This document shows, piece after piece, positions 7,438-15,204 of a stretch of 46,119 nucleotides of DNA. The notes under the pieces are model-generated. The model did no database searches. It was not told the DNA's origin and was given only the letters and a program-made list of their open reading frames with translations. Origin of the DNA: Chloroflexota bacterium (GTDB lineage Bacteria > Chloroflexota > Anaerolineae > Promineifilales > Promineifilaceae); assembly GCA_029559155.1 (NCBI GenBank), contig JAKQCM010000001.1:1-46119 (forward strand), in the 5' to 3' direction. Positions within the stretch are counted from its first letter, which is position 1. Every line of letters starts with the position of its first letter. A program made the translations under genes and the position numbers.

Positions 7438-8415
7438 ATGAGTCAGGATCATGCCGTCCAAACTTTCTTAGCCCGACACCGCCGCTTGTGGTTTTTAATC
7501 CCCTTGCTGGTACTGGCTTTCCTGATCCTGCTGGTCGGCTTCATCCTGCCGGGCCTGGGGCGCAGCGCTCGCGGCCTGAAACCCTTCCGCCCCTCCCCCA
7601 CCCCCGGCGAACTGGCCGTTGACGGGCAGGCAACCGTCGTCACCTTCACCGACCTCAACGCCTCCCCGGACACCTACCGCAACCAACGCATCCGCGTAAC
7701 GGGCAGCTACCTGAAACTGACGCCGCCAATCTGCCAACCCAGCAACGGCACGGTATTCCAATGGTCATTGGTCGCCGAAGATTTGCAGCTCAATGCGACC
7801 GGGTTTGAAGCGCTGCTGCGCTTCATGCCCGACGGCACAACGATCGTGGTCGAAGGCATCTGGCGACAATATGCCGGTCCATTAGGCTGTGGCAAAGAGC
7901 CGCCCGACGGCCAGGTCTGGTATTTGGCCGTGGAGCGCATTGTCTCGCCGAACCCGTTGCCCAACTTCCGCGCGACGCCGCAGGCAACGGCCGTGCCCGG
8001 CACAGGCGGCAGCCAACTTTCGACCCCCTTCCCCGGCTCGCCGCTGTCTACGCCCACGCCCAGCCAACCGGCCATCACCTTTACGCCCATCAGCACGCCC
8101 ACGCCCACGGTGATGGGAACGGCCGTACTCCCCGGCACGCCCATCTTCGGCACGCCGGGAACCATCACCCCCACCGCCGGACCGGGCACGGTTTATCCGT
8201 CCATCACACCGCGCATTTCACCCACGCCCACCAACTTCCCGCCCGGATTCATCTCGCCGACGCCCACATCGCCTTCAGGCGCTGCGCCCACACCCACGCT
8301 GCCCGGCGGCGCCACCCTGCCGCCGGTAGCTACCAGCCCGCCGCTGCCTACCAGCCCCGGCTATCCGGGCGCAACCGTCACCCCGACGCCCACGGCTACG
8401 CCTAATCCATATTAA
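7438..8415 (+). CDS. Membrane-anchored protein with Pro/Thr-rich tail, unknown function
   Basis: 325 residues. ATG 7438 begins MSQDHAVQTFLARHRRLWFL, followed by one membrane helix (about 18-40) and a globular part of about 150 residues containing VVTFTDLNASPDTYRNQRIR and two or three Cys (ICQPS, LGCGKEP). This part reads like an OB-fold-type domain that measures or binds something outside the cell, but I do not recognise the family with confidence. The last ~110 residues are low-complexity TPTP/SPTPT repeats, a likely extended cell-envelope linker. It sits between the VWA gene and nudC on the same strand, 5 bases before nudC. A longer frame upstream overlaps the inverted repeat and is not used here. 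Confidence 0.7.
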   Translation: MSQDHAVQTFLARHRRLWFLIPLLVLAFLILLVGFILPGLGRSARGLKPFRPSPTPGELAVDGQATVVTFTDLNASPDTYRNQRIRVTGSYLKLTPPICQPSNGTVFQWSLVAEDLQLNATGFEALLRFMPDGTTIVVEGIWRQYAGPLGCGKEPPDGQVWYLAVERIVSPNPLPNFRATPQATAVPGTGGSQLSTPFPGSPLSTPTPSQPAITFTPISTPTPTVMGTAVLPGTPIFGTPGTITPTAGPGTVYPSITPRISPTPTNFPPGFISPTPTSPSGAAPTPTLPGGATLPPVATSPPLPTSPGYPGATVTPTPTATPNPY

Positions 8416-8420
8416 CCGCT

Positions 8421-9299
8421 ATGAACGATAATTTCGTCTCTGCCATCACGCCGCCCGACAATCGGGCCAGGCCGGCCTTCTGGTTTTTGTTTCACAAATT
8501 CGATCTGCTTGTCTTTTTGGACGAAGCAACGGGCGCGGCGCGGCTGCCCCTGGTGGTTAATCCCGCTTCGCTGAACCTGACCGGCTTTACGGTTGAGCGG
8601 CAGCAATATTTTGGTTATGTGCCGGAAGACGGCCGTATCCATTGTTTTGCCGCCGAACTAAAGACGCCCCGGCAGGAAGGCCAACCAGACCTGCCGCCCG
8701 GAATGGCCCTGCTGGATTTGCGCCGCCTGTTTGGGCGATTGGATGAAGCGCACTTGTGGCTGGCGGGGCGTGCCGTGCAGTTGGTAGATTGGGACCGCAC
8801 GCACCGGTTTTGCGGCCGCTGCGGCGCGCCGACCTTTACCGCGGCCAATGAACGGATGAAGGTTTGTCCGAACTGCCAGCACACCAGTTACCCGCGCCTG
8901 TCCCCGGCGGTGATTATGCGGATAGAACGAGATGGGATGAACGGCCGTGAAATCCTCATGGCGCGCAACCAACGGGCCAAAATTCCCATGTACAGCGTGC
9001 TGGCCGGTTTTGTCGAACCGGGCGAGACATTGGAAAGCTGCGTGCGCCGCGAAGTAATGGAAGAAGTGGGCATCACCATCAAAGACATCCGCTATTTTGG
9101 CAGCCAGCCCTGGCCGTTTCCCAACTCGCTGATGATTGCTTTTACGGCCGAATACGAGAGCGGCGAGATAAAATTGGAAGAATCTGAACTGATGGACGCC
9201 GGTTGGTACACCGCCGACAATTTGCCGCCCTTCCCGCCCGCGTTAAGCATCGCCCATCAGCTCATTGCCGAGTTTGTCCGGCAGCAAACCACAAGGTAG
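8421..9299 (+). CDS. nudC: NADH pyrophosphatase (RNA NAD-decapping type Nudix hydrolase)
   Basis: 292 residues. NudC splits NAD(H) into NMN(H) and AMP and, in well-studied bacteria, removes NAD caps from RNA. The sequence shows the family order: N-terminal domain, a four-Cys zinc ribbon (C131, C134, C149, C152), a complete Nudix box starting at G196 with REVMEEVG, and the NudC signature SQPWPFPNS (228-236). The start ATG 8421 is 5 bases after the previous stop, so it is probably translated from a shared message. The next gene (corA) begins 15 bases after its stop. Confidence 0.95.
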   Translation: MNDNFVSAITPPDNRARPAFWFLFHKFDLLVFLDEATGAARLPLVVNPASLNLTGFTVERQQYFGYVPEDGRIHCFAAELKTPRQEGQPDLPPGMALLDLRRLFGRLDEAHLWLAGRAVQLVDWDRTHRFCGRCGAPTFTAANERMKVCPNCQHTSYPRLSPAVIMRIERDGMNGREILMARNQRAKIPMYSVLAGFVEPGETLESCVRREVMEEVGITIKDIRYFGSQPWPFPNSLMIAFTAEYESGEIKLEESELMDAGWYTADNLPPFPPALSIAHQLIAEFVRQQTTR

Positions 9300-9314
9300 A
9301 GGGGTGTAAGCAAG

Positions 9315-10301
9315 ATGATTCGCGTGATACATTGCCAGGAAGACAAAGCGTGCGAGACAGAATTGGAACTGGCGGAGGTAACGGCCGTTCTCCAAACCGG
9401 GCAGGGCATGATGTGGCTGGATATTTGGGGCGAAACGCACGAAGCAAGCGAGGCTGTGCTGCGCGACATCTTCCATTTTCACCCGCTGGCCATTGATGAC
9501 GCCCTCAACGAAGCCCACGCGCCCAAGCTGGACGATTGGGGCGAGTATGTGTACATCGTGCTGCACGCCATCCAATACAACGCCGCCGACCATGAGGAAA
9601 TCGACCTGCCGGAAGTGGATATTTTTGTGGGGCGCAATTACCTGGTGACCTATCACCAGGAAGAGATCGCCCCGCTGGAGCGCGTGTGGGCCGCCTGCCA
9701 GACCGATGATCGCATCCGGCACAATGGCATTTCGCGCCTGCTCTACCGCGTGGCCGACGAACTGATGAACGAACATATAACGGCCGTCGAAAAAATAGAA
9801 GAAGAGCTGGAAGACATTGAGGACGAAATTTTTAGCAACCCGGACAATGACACTCTGGAACAAATCTTCGTCCACAAGCGGCGCGTACTGCAAATGCGGC
9901 GCACCATCGGGCCGCAGCGGTTGGTCTTCAATTCGCTCAGCCGCAACCACTACGCTGTCATCGACCCCGAAGCGCAGGTCTTTTTCAACGACATTTATGA
10001 CCACATGGTGCGCCTGTATGACCTGATGGACAGCTTGCGCGACCTCTCCACCGGCTCGCAGACGACATATTTGTCCATCGTCAACAATCGCATGAATGAC
10101 GTGATGAAAACAATGGCCGTCATCACCACGCTGTTTTTGCCGCTGTCGTTTATTACCGGCTTTTTTGGCATGAACTTTTTTGCCCCGGCCATCGACACGC
10201 GCAACTGGACCGGCTGGCTGCCATTTGAAGTGGCTCTGGTAGGCATGTTTTTAATTCCGTTTGTGATGTTTTGGTACATTCGACGGCGGCGCTGGTTGTA
10301 A
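9315..10301 (+). CDS. corA: CorA-family magnesium/divalent cation channel
   Basis: 328 residues, the usual CorA length. The long cytoplasmic N-terminal part is acidic and alpha/beta (MIRVIHCQEDKACETELELA), followed by a coiled-coil stretch (EKIEEELEDIEDEIF) and two C-terminal membrane helices. The selectivity-filter motif GMN is present at 285-287 (FFGMNFF), and the C-terminus ends in the basic cluster YIRRRRWL. Family members form pentameric Mg2+ channels gated by Mg2+ bound between cytoplasmic domains. The start is supported by GGGGTG about 12 bases upstream. It is part of the plus-strand run from nudC onward. Confidence 0.93.
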   Translation: MIRVIHCQEDKACETELELAEVTAVLQTGQGMMWLDIWGETHEASEAVLRDIFHFHPLAIDDALNEAHAPKLDDWGEYVYIVLHAIQYNAADHEEIDLPEVDIFVGRNYLVTYHQEEIAPLERVWAACQTDDRIRHNGISRLLYRVADELMNEHITAVEKIEEELEDIEDEIFSNPDNDTLEQIFVHKRRVLQMRRTIGPQRLVFNSLSRNHYAVIDPEAQVFFNDIYDHMVRLYDLMDSLRDLSTGSQTTYLSIVNNRMNDVMKTMAVITTLFLPLSFITGFFGMNFFAPAIDTRNWTGWLPFEVALVGMFLIPFVMFWYIRRRRWL

Positions 10302-10310
10302 CCCGTTTCC

Positions 10311-11159
10311 ATGAGACGCAAACTCAGCAAAATTCTGGCGGCGGCGCTGGCGCTGCTTCTGGCTTTTTTTGGCCTGTACGGGTTGTGGGTTCGGCTGCAA
10401 ATGAGCCTGTCGGCGTGGCTGCGAAGCGGCGCGGCGCAGGTTGAGGTGCTGCACGGCCGTTTCCTGCTGCCGCAAACGGCCGTCTTTTATGGTTTTTTGG
10501 CCGCTTTCTTTTTGCTGCTCAGCCTGGTCCTCATCGGCGTCACTTATCGCCTGGTGGCTTACTCCGGGCAACCCATCCCGCCCGCCGAACAATCGCCGCC
10601 GCCAAAGGGGGAATCCATGATAAATACCATTCGCCTGGTCACCCAGGCCGAAGCCCGGCAGTTTGTGCGCTGGGCCTATGAACCGCCCTACGACATCTAC
10701 AACATCCTCCCCGACCCGGATGATCCGGACATGATCGAACAGGCGGCCAATTATTTTTACGACCCGGCCGTGCAGTGTTATGCCATCGTTGATGACGCGG
10801 CCAATCTGCTGGCATTTTGCACGTTTGGCGAAGATGCGCAGGTTCCGGGCGGGGATTACGGCCGTCCTGCCCTGGACATCGGCCTGGGTGTGCGCCCGGA
10901 CCTGACGGGGCAGGGAATGGGGCGAGAGTTTGTGACGGCCGTTATTGATTTTGCCTGCCGCGCCTTCCAACCGGCTGTCCTGCGGGTAACCATTGCCACG
11001 TTTAACCGGCGCGCGCAGCGTGTCTGGGAACAGCAGGGATTTGCACCGGTGCAGCAGTTTAACAGCCTGATGGATGAGAAACGGCCGTTTCTCATCCTGG
11101 AAAAAAGGTTAACCGGCATCGCCCAGATGTCACCGGCAGCCGCCAACCACCACGAATGA
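10311..11159 (+). CDS. Membrane protein fused to GNAT acetyltransferase domain (or two overlapping products)
   Basis: The open frame codes 282 residues. The first ~100 form two membrane helices (AAALALLLAFFGLYGLW and FYGFLAAFFLLLSLVLIGV). From MINTIRLVTQAEARQF (ATG 10618) the rest is a GNAT N-acetyltransferase with the acetyl-CoA loop GQGMGR and the motif B-like NRRAQRVWEQQGF. A purine-rich AAAGGGGGA lies just before ATG 10618, so the cell might also make the GNAT domain as a separate 180-residue protein. Either a tethered acetyltransferase or an internal start is possible. It begins 9 bases after corA. The substrate is unknown; the REP-free spacing suggests co-transcription with corA. Confidence 0.75.
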   Translation: MRRKLSKILAAALALLLAFFGLYGLWVRLQMSLSAWLRSGAAQVEVLHGRFLLPQTAVFYGFLAAFFLLLSLVLIGVTYRLVAYSGQPIPPAEQSPPPKGESMINTIRLVTQAEARQFVRWAYEPPYDIYNILPDPDDPDMIEQAANYFYDPAVQCYAIVDDAANLLAFCTFGEDAQVPGGDYGRPALDIGLGVRPDLTGQGMGREFVTAVIDFACRAFQPAVLRVTIATFNRRAQRVWEQQGFAPVQQFNSLMDEKRPFLILEKRLTGIAQMSPAAANHHE

Positions 11160-11472
11160 CAATCTGTGGCTTTTGCAGATTTTGCAGATATTTTACTCTG
11201 CGCCTTTGCGCCTTTGCGTTAAAACTATCTCCAAAGGAGACGACATGAGCGCAGGCTCAACACCATGAATGAAAATCCGCAGATTTCGCAGATTGCACAG
11301 ATTTATTTCTAATCTGCGAAATCTGTGTAATCTGTGGATTATTTTCAGGAGAGACGACATGAGCGCAGGCTCAACACCATGAATGAAAATCCGCAGATTT
11401 CGCAGATGACGCAGATTTTTCTCTGCACCTTTGCGCCTCTGCGCCTTTGCGTTAAATTATTTTCGGAGGAGG
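11160..11472 (+). repeat. Tandem intergenic repeats carrying mini-ORFs, leading into the metallohydrolase gene
   Basis: Two near-identical units have cores starting at ATG 11245 and ATG 11359. Each core reads ATGAGCGCAGGCTC then AACACCATGAATGAAAAT, preceded by GGAGA or GGAGAG. It encodes the mini-peptide MSAGSTP, whose stop overlaps a second ATG (MNENPQISQ...). The GAGC-GCAG-GCTC core can form a short hairpin. Runs of CGCAGATTT and CTTTGCG units make up the remainder, and a partial unit lies at 11160-11240. The unit ends in TTTTCGGAGGAGG, which supplies the ribosome-binding site of the next gene. Two further copies flank the IS110 element. Confidence 0.85.
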
Positions 11473-11476
11473 AAAC

Positions 11477-12334
11477 ATGAAACTGGAATTTTTAGGCACC
11501 GGCGGCGCATTTACCACACCCCGCGCCGGTTGTTTTTGCCCGCTGTGTGTGGAAGCCCGCGCAAAAGGTGTGCCCTTCAGCCGTTCCGGGCCGGGTCTCT
11601 TCGTTCATGGCCCCGATTTCCTCATCGACACCTCCGAACAAATTAACGAACAGCTCAACCGGGCGCGCCTGGAACACATCCCAGCCTGCTTTTACTCCCA
11701 CTGGCACCCGGACCACACGGCCGGCCGCCGCATTTGGGAAATGAATATCGACTGGCGGCATTGGCCGCGCAGCAATCGTTCCTCGGATATTTATTTGCCG
11801 CCGCGCGTGGGCGTTGATTTTGCCAGCCACCTGGGCTTGCAGGAGAACTTTGCCTATATGCAGCACATCGGCGCTGTGGCCATCCACCACCTGTCCGAAG
11901 GCGAATCGGTTAGCCTGAACGGGTACACCATCACGCCATTTCCGGTAGCGGAGGCGTATGTGTATGCTTTTTTGGTGGAGGGAAACGGCCGTCGCGTCCT
12001 CATCGCCCCGGATGAACTGGTAGGCTGGCAGCCGCCCGCCTTTGTGCACGGCGTAGACCTGGCCGTCGTGCCGATGGGCATTGTGGAATTCAACGTCTGG
12101 ACCGGCGAACGCATCATTCCGCCGGATCATCCCGTGCTAAAAAGCGAGGCGACCTTTCGCCAAACCCTGGCGATGCTGCGCCAAATTCAGCCTAAACAGG
12201 CCATCATGACCCACATCGAAGAGCCAGACAATCTGAGCTACGACGACTTGCTGCGCCTGGAGCAGAACCTGCAGGCGGAAGGCTATCCGCTGCGCTTCGC
12301 TTACGATACAATGCTGGTAGAAGTTAACGGCTGA
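11477..12334 (+). CDS. PhnP-like metallo-beta-lactamase-fold hydrolase
   Basis: 285 residues. The metal-binding motif is SHWHPDH (H75, H77, D79, H80) and a Cys cluster C19-x-C21-x2-C24 near the N-terminus matches the structural zinc site of PhnP-type cyclic phosphodiesterases, which open cyclic phosphate esters. The C-terminal QAIMTHIEE supplies another expected His. No other phosphonate genes are near, so the substrate may differ from that of true PhnP; a general phosphodiesterase is the safe reading. ATG 11477 follows GGAGGAGG by 4-5 bases, and that ribosome-binding site belongs to the end of the upstream intergenic repeat. Confidence 0.8.
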   Translation: MKLEFLGTGGAFTTPRAGCFCPLCVEARAKGVPFSRSGPGLFVHGPDFLIDTSEQINEQLNRARLEHIPACFYSHWHPDHTAGRRIWEMNIDWRHWPRSNRSSDIYLPPRVGVDFASHLGLQENFAYMQHIGAVAIHHLSEGESVSLNGYTITPFPVAEAYVYAFLVEGNGRRVLIAPDELVGWQPPAFVHGVDLAVVPMGIVEFNVWTGERIIPPDHPVLKSEATFRQTLAMLRQIQPKQAIMTHIEEPDNLSYDDLLRLEQNLQAEGYPLRFAYDTMLVEVNG

Positions 12335-12381
12335 CAACCACGCGCTTCAGGCCATCATCGGAACTGTATCAGGAGGTCAGG

Positions 12382-12669
12382 ATGATTACACACGTTGTTA
12401 TGTTCAAAATGGAAGATCGCAGCGAGGCCAGCATTAGCCGGGCCGTTGAGAAAATTCGTGGGCTGGCGGGCAAAGTGCCTTCTTTGCGCAGCCTGGAAGT
12501 AGGGCAGGATGTCATCCGGTCGGCCCGCTCTTATGATCTGGCGCTGATTGCTCGGTTTGATGATCTGGCAGGTTTGCAAGCGTATCAGGTGCATCCAGAC
12601 CATGTGGTTGTGTTGGATTACATGCGAGCGGTGACCGAAGGGTCAACGGCCGTCGACTTTGAATCCTGA
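12382..12669 (+). CDS. Dabb (stress-responsive A/B barrel) domain protein
   Basis: 95 residues beginning MITHVVMFKMEDRSE. The H-x-V-x-F-K start, the central DLALIARFDDLAGLQAYQVHPDH segment and the length match the dimeric alpha/beta-barrel Dabb family, small proteins of mostly unknown role. AGGAGGT lies 9 bases before ATG 12382, a strong ribosome-binding site. Its TGA stop overlaps the ATG of the next gene (TGATG, 12667-12671), so translation of the two is probably coupled. Confidence 0.88.
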   Translation: MITHVVMFKMEDRSEASISRAVEKIRGLAGKVPSLRSLEVGQDVIRSARSYDLALIARFDDLAGLQAYQVHPDHVVVLDYMRAVTEGSTAVDFES

Positions 12670-13430
12670 TGTCCCCGTTATCCCTCACGCTGTTCCCATT
12701 GTTTGTGGTTCTGCTCATCGTCACCAGCCTGGGAGAGCTGATGCTGTCGTCTCTCTGGGCGCCGTTTTATTACCGGCACGGCCTTCCCCTGCTGCGCCGC
12801 ACCTATACTTTACCCGCCAACCTGAATATCGACGCGCAGATTCCGCGCCTGGAGCAAAATTTGCGGGGTTCCTGGTGGCGTCCGCGTGTTGTGTTTCGCG
12901 CCCTCAGCCCCACGGAGCTTGCTTTTCGCAATAATTTTGGCTCGCGCAACCCCATGCAAGGATTGGTGCGCCTGGAACCGGCGCACGGCCGTATGACCAT
13001 TTCCGGTTATTTGTACAGTTCTTACCTGCTGATCTTCCCGCTTTTGTTCGCCTTTGTGCTCGGCATTGGGGGTCTTCCGGTTCTGTTTTTTATTTTCATG
13101 TTGGGCATCCTTCTCTTTTCCGTCCTGTACCAACGCCGCCAATACGAGCAAATCGCCCGTATCATTGCGGCAACGCTGGAGACAAACGCGGAAAAAGCGA
13201 GCTGGACAGAAAAGGAAACGGCCGTTCCCTCCGCACCCCCACCGGCCAAACCCACCGCCTACCCATCGTTTGAACCGCCCAAATGGTCGCCGCCCGACAC
13301 CGATCCCTTTGGGTCAGCGCCCGCCACCCCCACCAGCGGCCTATCCAAAATCGAAATCGTGCTGATCGTTGTATCGCTTGTCCTGATGGCGGCGGTGGCG
13401 TGGTTCGTTGTATCGTTCCTGACGGCCTGA
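12669..13430 (+). CDS. Membrane protein of unknown function
   Basis: 253 residues. There is an N-terminal helix (FPLFVVLLIVTSLGELML), two further central helices (LLIFPLLFAFVLGIGGLPVLFFIFMLGILLF) and a C-terminal helix (IEIVLIVVSLVLMAAVAWFVV). Between the central and last helices lies a Pro-rich linker (about 180-220) whose start, KETAVPSAPPP, is coded by an ACGGCCGT site. The start overlaps the stop of the Dabb gene, implying coupling. The gene ends 5 bases before the convergent selenoprotein gene. No family recognised. Confidence 0.75.
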   Translation: MSPLSLTLFPLFVVLLIVTSLGELMLSSLWAPFYYRHGLPLLRRTYTLPANLNIDAQIPRLEQNLRGSWWRPRVVFRALSPTELAFRNNFGSRNPMQGLVRLEPAHGRMTISGYLYSSYLLIFPLLFAFVLGIGGLPVLFFIFMLGILLFSVLYQRRQYEQIARIIAATLETNAEKASWTEKETAVPSAPPPAKPTAYPSFEPPKWSPPDTDPFGSAPATPTSGLSKIEIVLIVVSLVLMAAVAWFVVSFLTA

Positions 13431-13435
13431 ACCTG

Positions 13436-14038
13436 TCACTCGGCCAGCACTTTTTCGGCAACCTGCGCCAGCACGGCGTAGGGCTGCGCCCCACTGACCA
13501 GATATTTGTTGTTGTAAACCAGAGCCGGCACGCCGCCCAGACCATAAGCCCGCGCCTGCTCCACGTCCGCTAGCATCGCCGCCAAAAAACCGGCGTCGGC
13601 CAGCGCCGCCACAAAGGCCGCGCGGTCTAAACCCACCCCGGCGGCCAGGTCCGCCAGCACGTCCGGGCGGCCAATGTCCTGAGCTTGCTGCCAATATGCG
13701 CGGAAAACGGCCGTGTGATACGCCTCTCCCCTCCCCTGCGCCTCAGCATATTTCGCGCCAATCAGCGCTGGGCGGCTGTCGACGCCAAACGGGCCGACGT
13801 TTAGCTCCAGATCATATTGCTCGCGGGCCATAGCCACGAGCCGGGGACGCGCCGCCTCAATGCGGGCGCTGTATTCCGGCGATATCGGCGGCGAACCGGG
13901 CGGCCGCAGTTCAAACGAGCGCCATTGCACGGTGACGCCATGTGATTGTTTGAGCTTCTCCAAACTGGAGGAGACAAGAAAGCAGTAAGGTCAGACAAAA
14001 TCGGACCAGACATCCAGATATACTTGTGGCGTTGTCAT
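13436..14038 (-). CDS. DsbA/FrnE-like thiol oxidoreductase, probable selenoprotein (UGA = Sec16)
   Basis: From ATG 14038 the frame reads MTTPQVYLDVWSDFV, then TGA (13993-13991), then PYCFLVSSSLEKLKQ and continues uninterrupted to a stop at 13436, 200 codons in all. FrnE/DsbA proteins have DVWSDxxCPxC here, so the TGA stands exactly where the first catalytic Cys of CxxC belongs; the second Cys (C19) is kept, as is the cis-Pro loop GGVPAL (P171). A U-P-Y-C site is known in selenoproteins of the thioredoxin fold. A hairpin with G in its apical loop follows at 13954-13975. Coding quality is good on both sides of the TGA. The gene starts 11 bases after the gene at 14050-15195, likely one operon. 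A nonsense mutation or sequencing error is the alternative. A conventional caller would start at Met 13963 and lose the active site. Confidence 0.8.
13954..13975 (-). promoter_or_regulatory. Candidate bacterial SECIS hairpin
   Basis: On the minus strand the transcript 13975-13954 can fold with CUCC (13970-13967) pairing GGAG (13961-13958), extended by CU/AG and G-C pairs around one mismatch and a bulge. The apical loop is AGUUU with its G at the second position, 25 bases after the UGA. Bacterial SECIS elements are known to need a loop G and to lie about 16-37 bases after the UGA. An alternative fold (UCUCC/GGAGA, loop of eight) is also possible. Confidence 0.55.
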
Positions 14039-14049
14039 GGTGAATTCCT

Positions 14050-15195
14050 TCAGGCGTTGTGTTCCATAAAAATGTTTAACTCGGCGTCCGTCAGCGGTTC
14101 GGTCGATTCGGAGGCATAATAGCCGGTTTCCCACAGGTTAGCGGCTACGCCATATTCCTGCTGGATGATTTCTTCAGCGCCATTTTTGAAGAGGTACGCC
14201 GCCCAGGCGCTGTCCCGCCCTGGCGGGCAGGTGACAACCAGGTGAACCAGTTCGGGCTGCACGGCCGTATGCCGCAGCCGGCACCCATTCACCGTGGCCA
14301 AACGTTCCAAAGCGCGGCGCAGCGGGATGTGCAAGGCCGGCGGCAAACTCACCAACGGCCGCCACACAATTGCATAAGACATCTGCCCGCCCACTTGCTC
14401 CGCTTCCACCGTTTCCGCCACAGGCACAAACGGCGCAATCCCCCGCAGCGCATCTAATAAATAGACGGAAAGCTGGTCGGCCTGACGGCGCAGTTGCGCC
14501 AAAGGCATTTCCGGCGCAGCCACCAGGGTCAACAAATACTCTTTTTCGATGCACGCCGTATACAAAAGCCATTCGCCGGCGCGCGGCGGCAGCTGCAAAA
14601 ATTGCACGCGCGTCTTGAATTGATCCTTCAGCCATTCCTGCCCGGTGTGCAGCGACACATTGGCGACTTCTGTGTCTTTGAGATTGCCCCAGTGGGCCAA
14701 TACCTGGGTGCCATCGGCAAAAATCACCGTTTGCAGCAGTTGTCCAAGTTGAATCTGTTGTAAGGCGGCAATCAACACGGCCGTATCCAAACCATCTTCT
14801 ACCCGCGCCAGCGGCTTATCCTCGCCAGGGCTAAAAAACGGCTGGCCGCTAGCCTGGTCCAACACCGTCGGTAAATCTACATCCACCAACGATTTGATCA
14901 ACACCGCCTGAACCAGTCCGGAATAAAAATCGGGCACCACATAATCCGGATTCGGCGTCATCAGAATCAGGCGCAGATTGGGTTGAACCGCACGCAGAGA
15001 ACGCACACTCTGGTCATCGGGGGAGACAGGGATGAAGGCCAGGTCTTGCGCCCGCTGCACCAGATGGAGCGCTGCCTCGCGCACACTCGGCAGCAGGCTG
15101 ACGCGCACCGGCCCCAGCGCCTTTAGCGCTTTGGCCAGACGCAAGGCAAACGCCTTATCCGCATCCACAATGAGAATGTTTTGTTGCTGAGTCAC
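14050..15195 (-). CDS. Pseudo-receiver / roadblock-like / inactive IS200-like domain fusion
   Basis: 381 residues with three parts. Residues 1-120 resemble a response-regulator receiver (NILIVDADKAF), but the usual phospho-acceptor Asp region reads FIPVSPDD, so it is probably not phosphorylated. Residues ~135-260 look like a roadblock/LC7 regulatory fold. Residues ~270-381 follow the IS200/IS605 Y1 transposase pattern closely (YAIVWRP, ELVHLVV, AAYLFKNGAEEIIQQEY, LWETGYY), but the first His of HUH is L316 (only H318 remains) and the catalytic Tyr position is F376. It therefore looks like a DNA-hairpin-binding domain kept without chemistry. The gene lies 9 bases downstream of the nuclease gene and 11 bases upstream of the selenoprotein gene. 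Annotators may call it a transposase; the context argues for a regulator. Confidence 0.7.
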   Translation of the reverse strand: MTQQQNILIVDADKAFALRLAKALKALGPVRVSLLPSVREAALHLVQRAQDLAFIPVSPDDQSVRSLRAVQPNLRLILMTPNPDYVVPDFYSGLVQAVLIKSLVDVDLPTVLDQASGQPFFSPGEDKPLARVEDGLDTAVLIAALQQIQLGQLLQTVIFADGTQVLAHWGNLKDTEVANVSLHTGQEWLKDQFKTRVQFLQLPPRAGEWLLYTACIEKEYLLTLVAAPEMPLAQLRRQADQLSVYLLDALRGIAPFVPVAETVEAEQVGGQMSYAIVWRPLVSLPPALHIPLRRALERLATVNGCRLRHTAVQPELVHLVVTCPPGRDSAWAAYLFKNGAEEIIQQEYGVAANLWETGYYASESTEPLTDAELNIFMEHNA

Positions 15196-15204
15196 AATGC
15201 GATT

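Noticed and set aside
9142-9149. Near-matches ACGGCCGA, ACGGCCGG and ACGGCCGC
   Set aside because: Not counted as motif copies; only the exact palindrome is included in the tally.
13436-13963. Shorter DsbA-like gene beginning at an internal Met
   Set aside because: It would lack the first strand and active site of the thioredoxin fold that are clearly coded upstream across the TGA.
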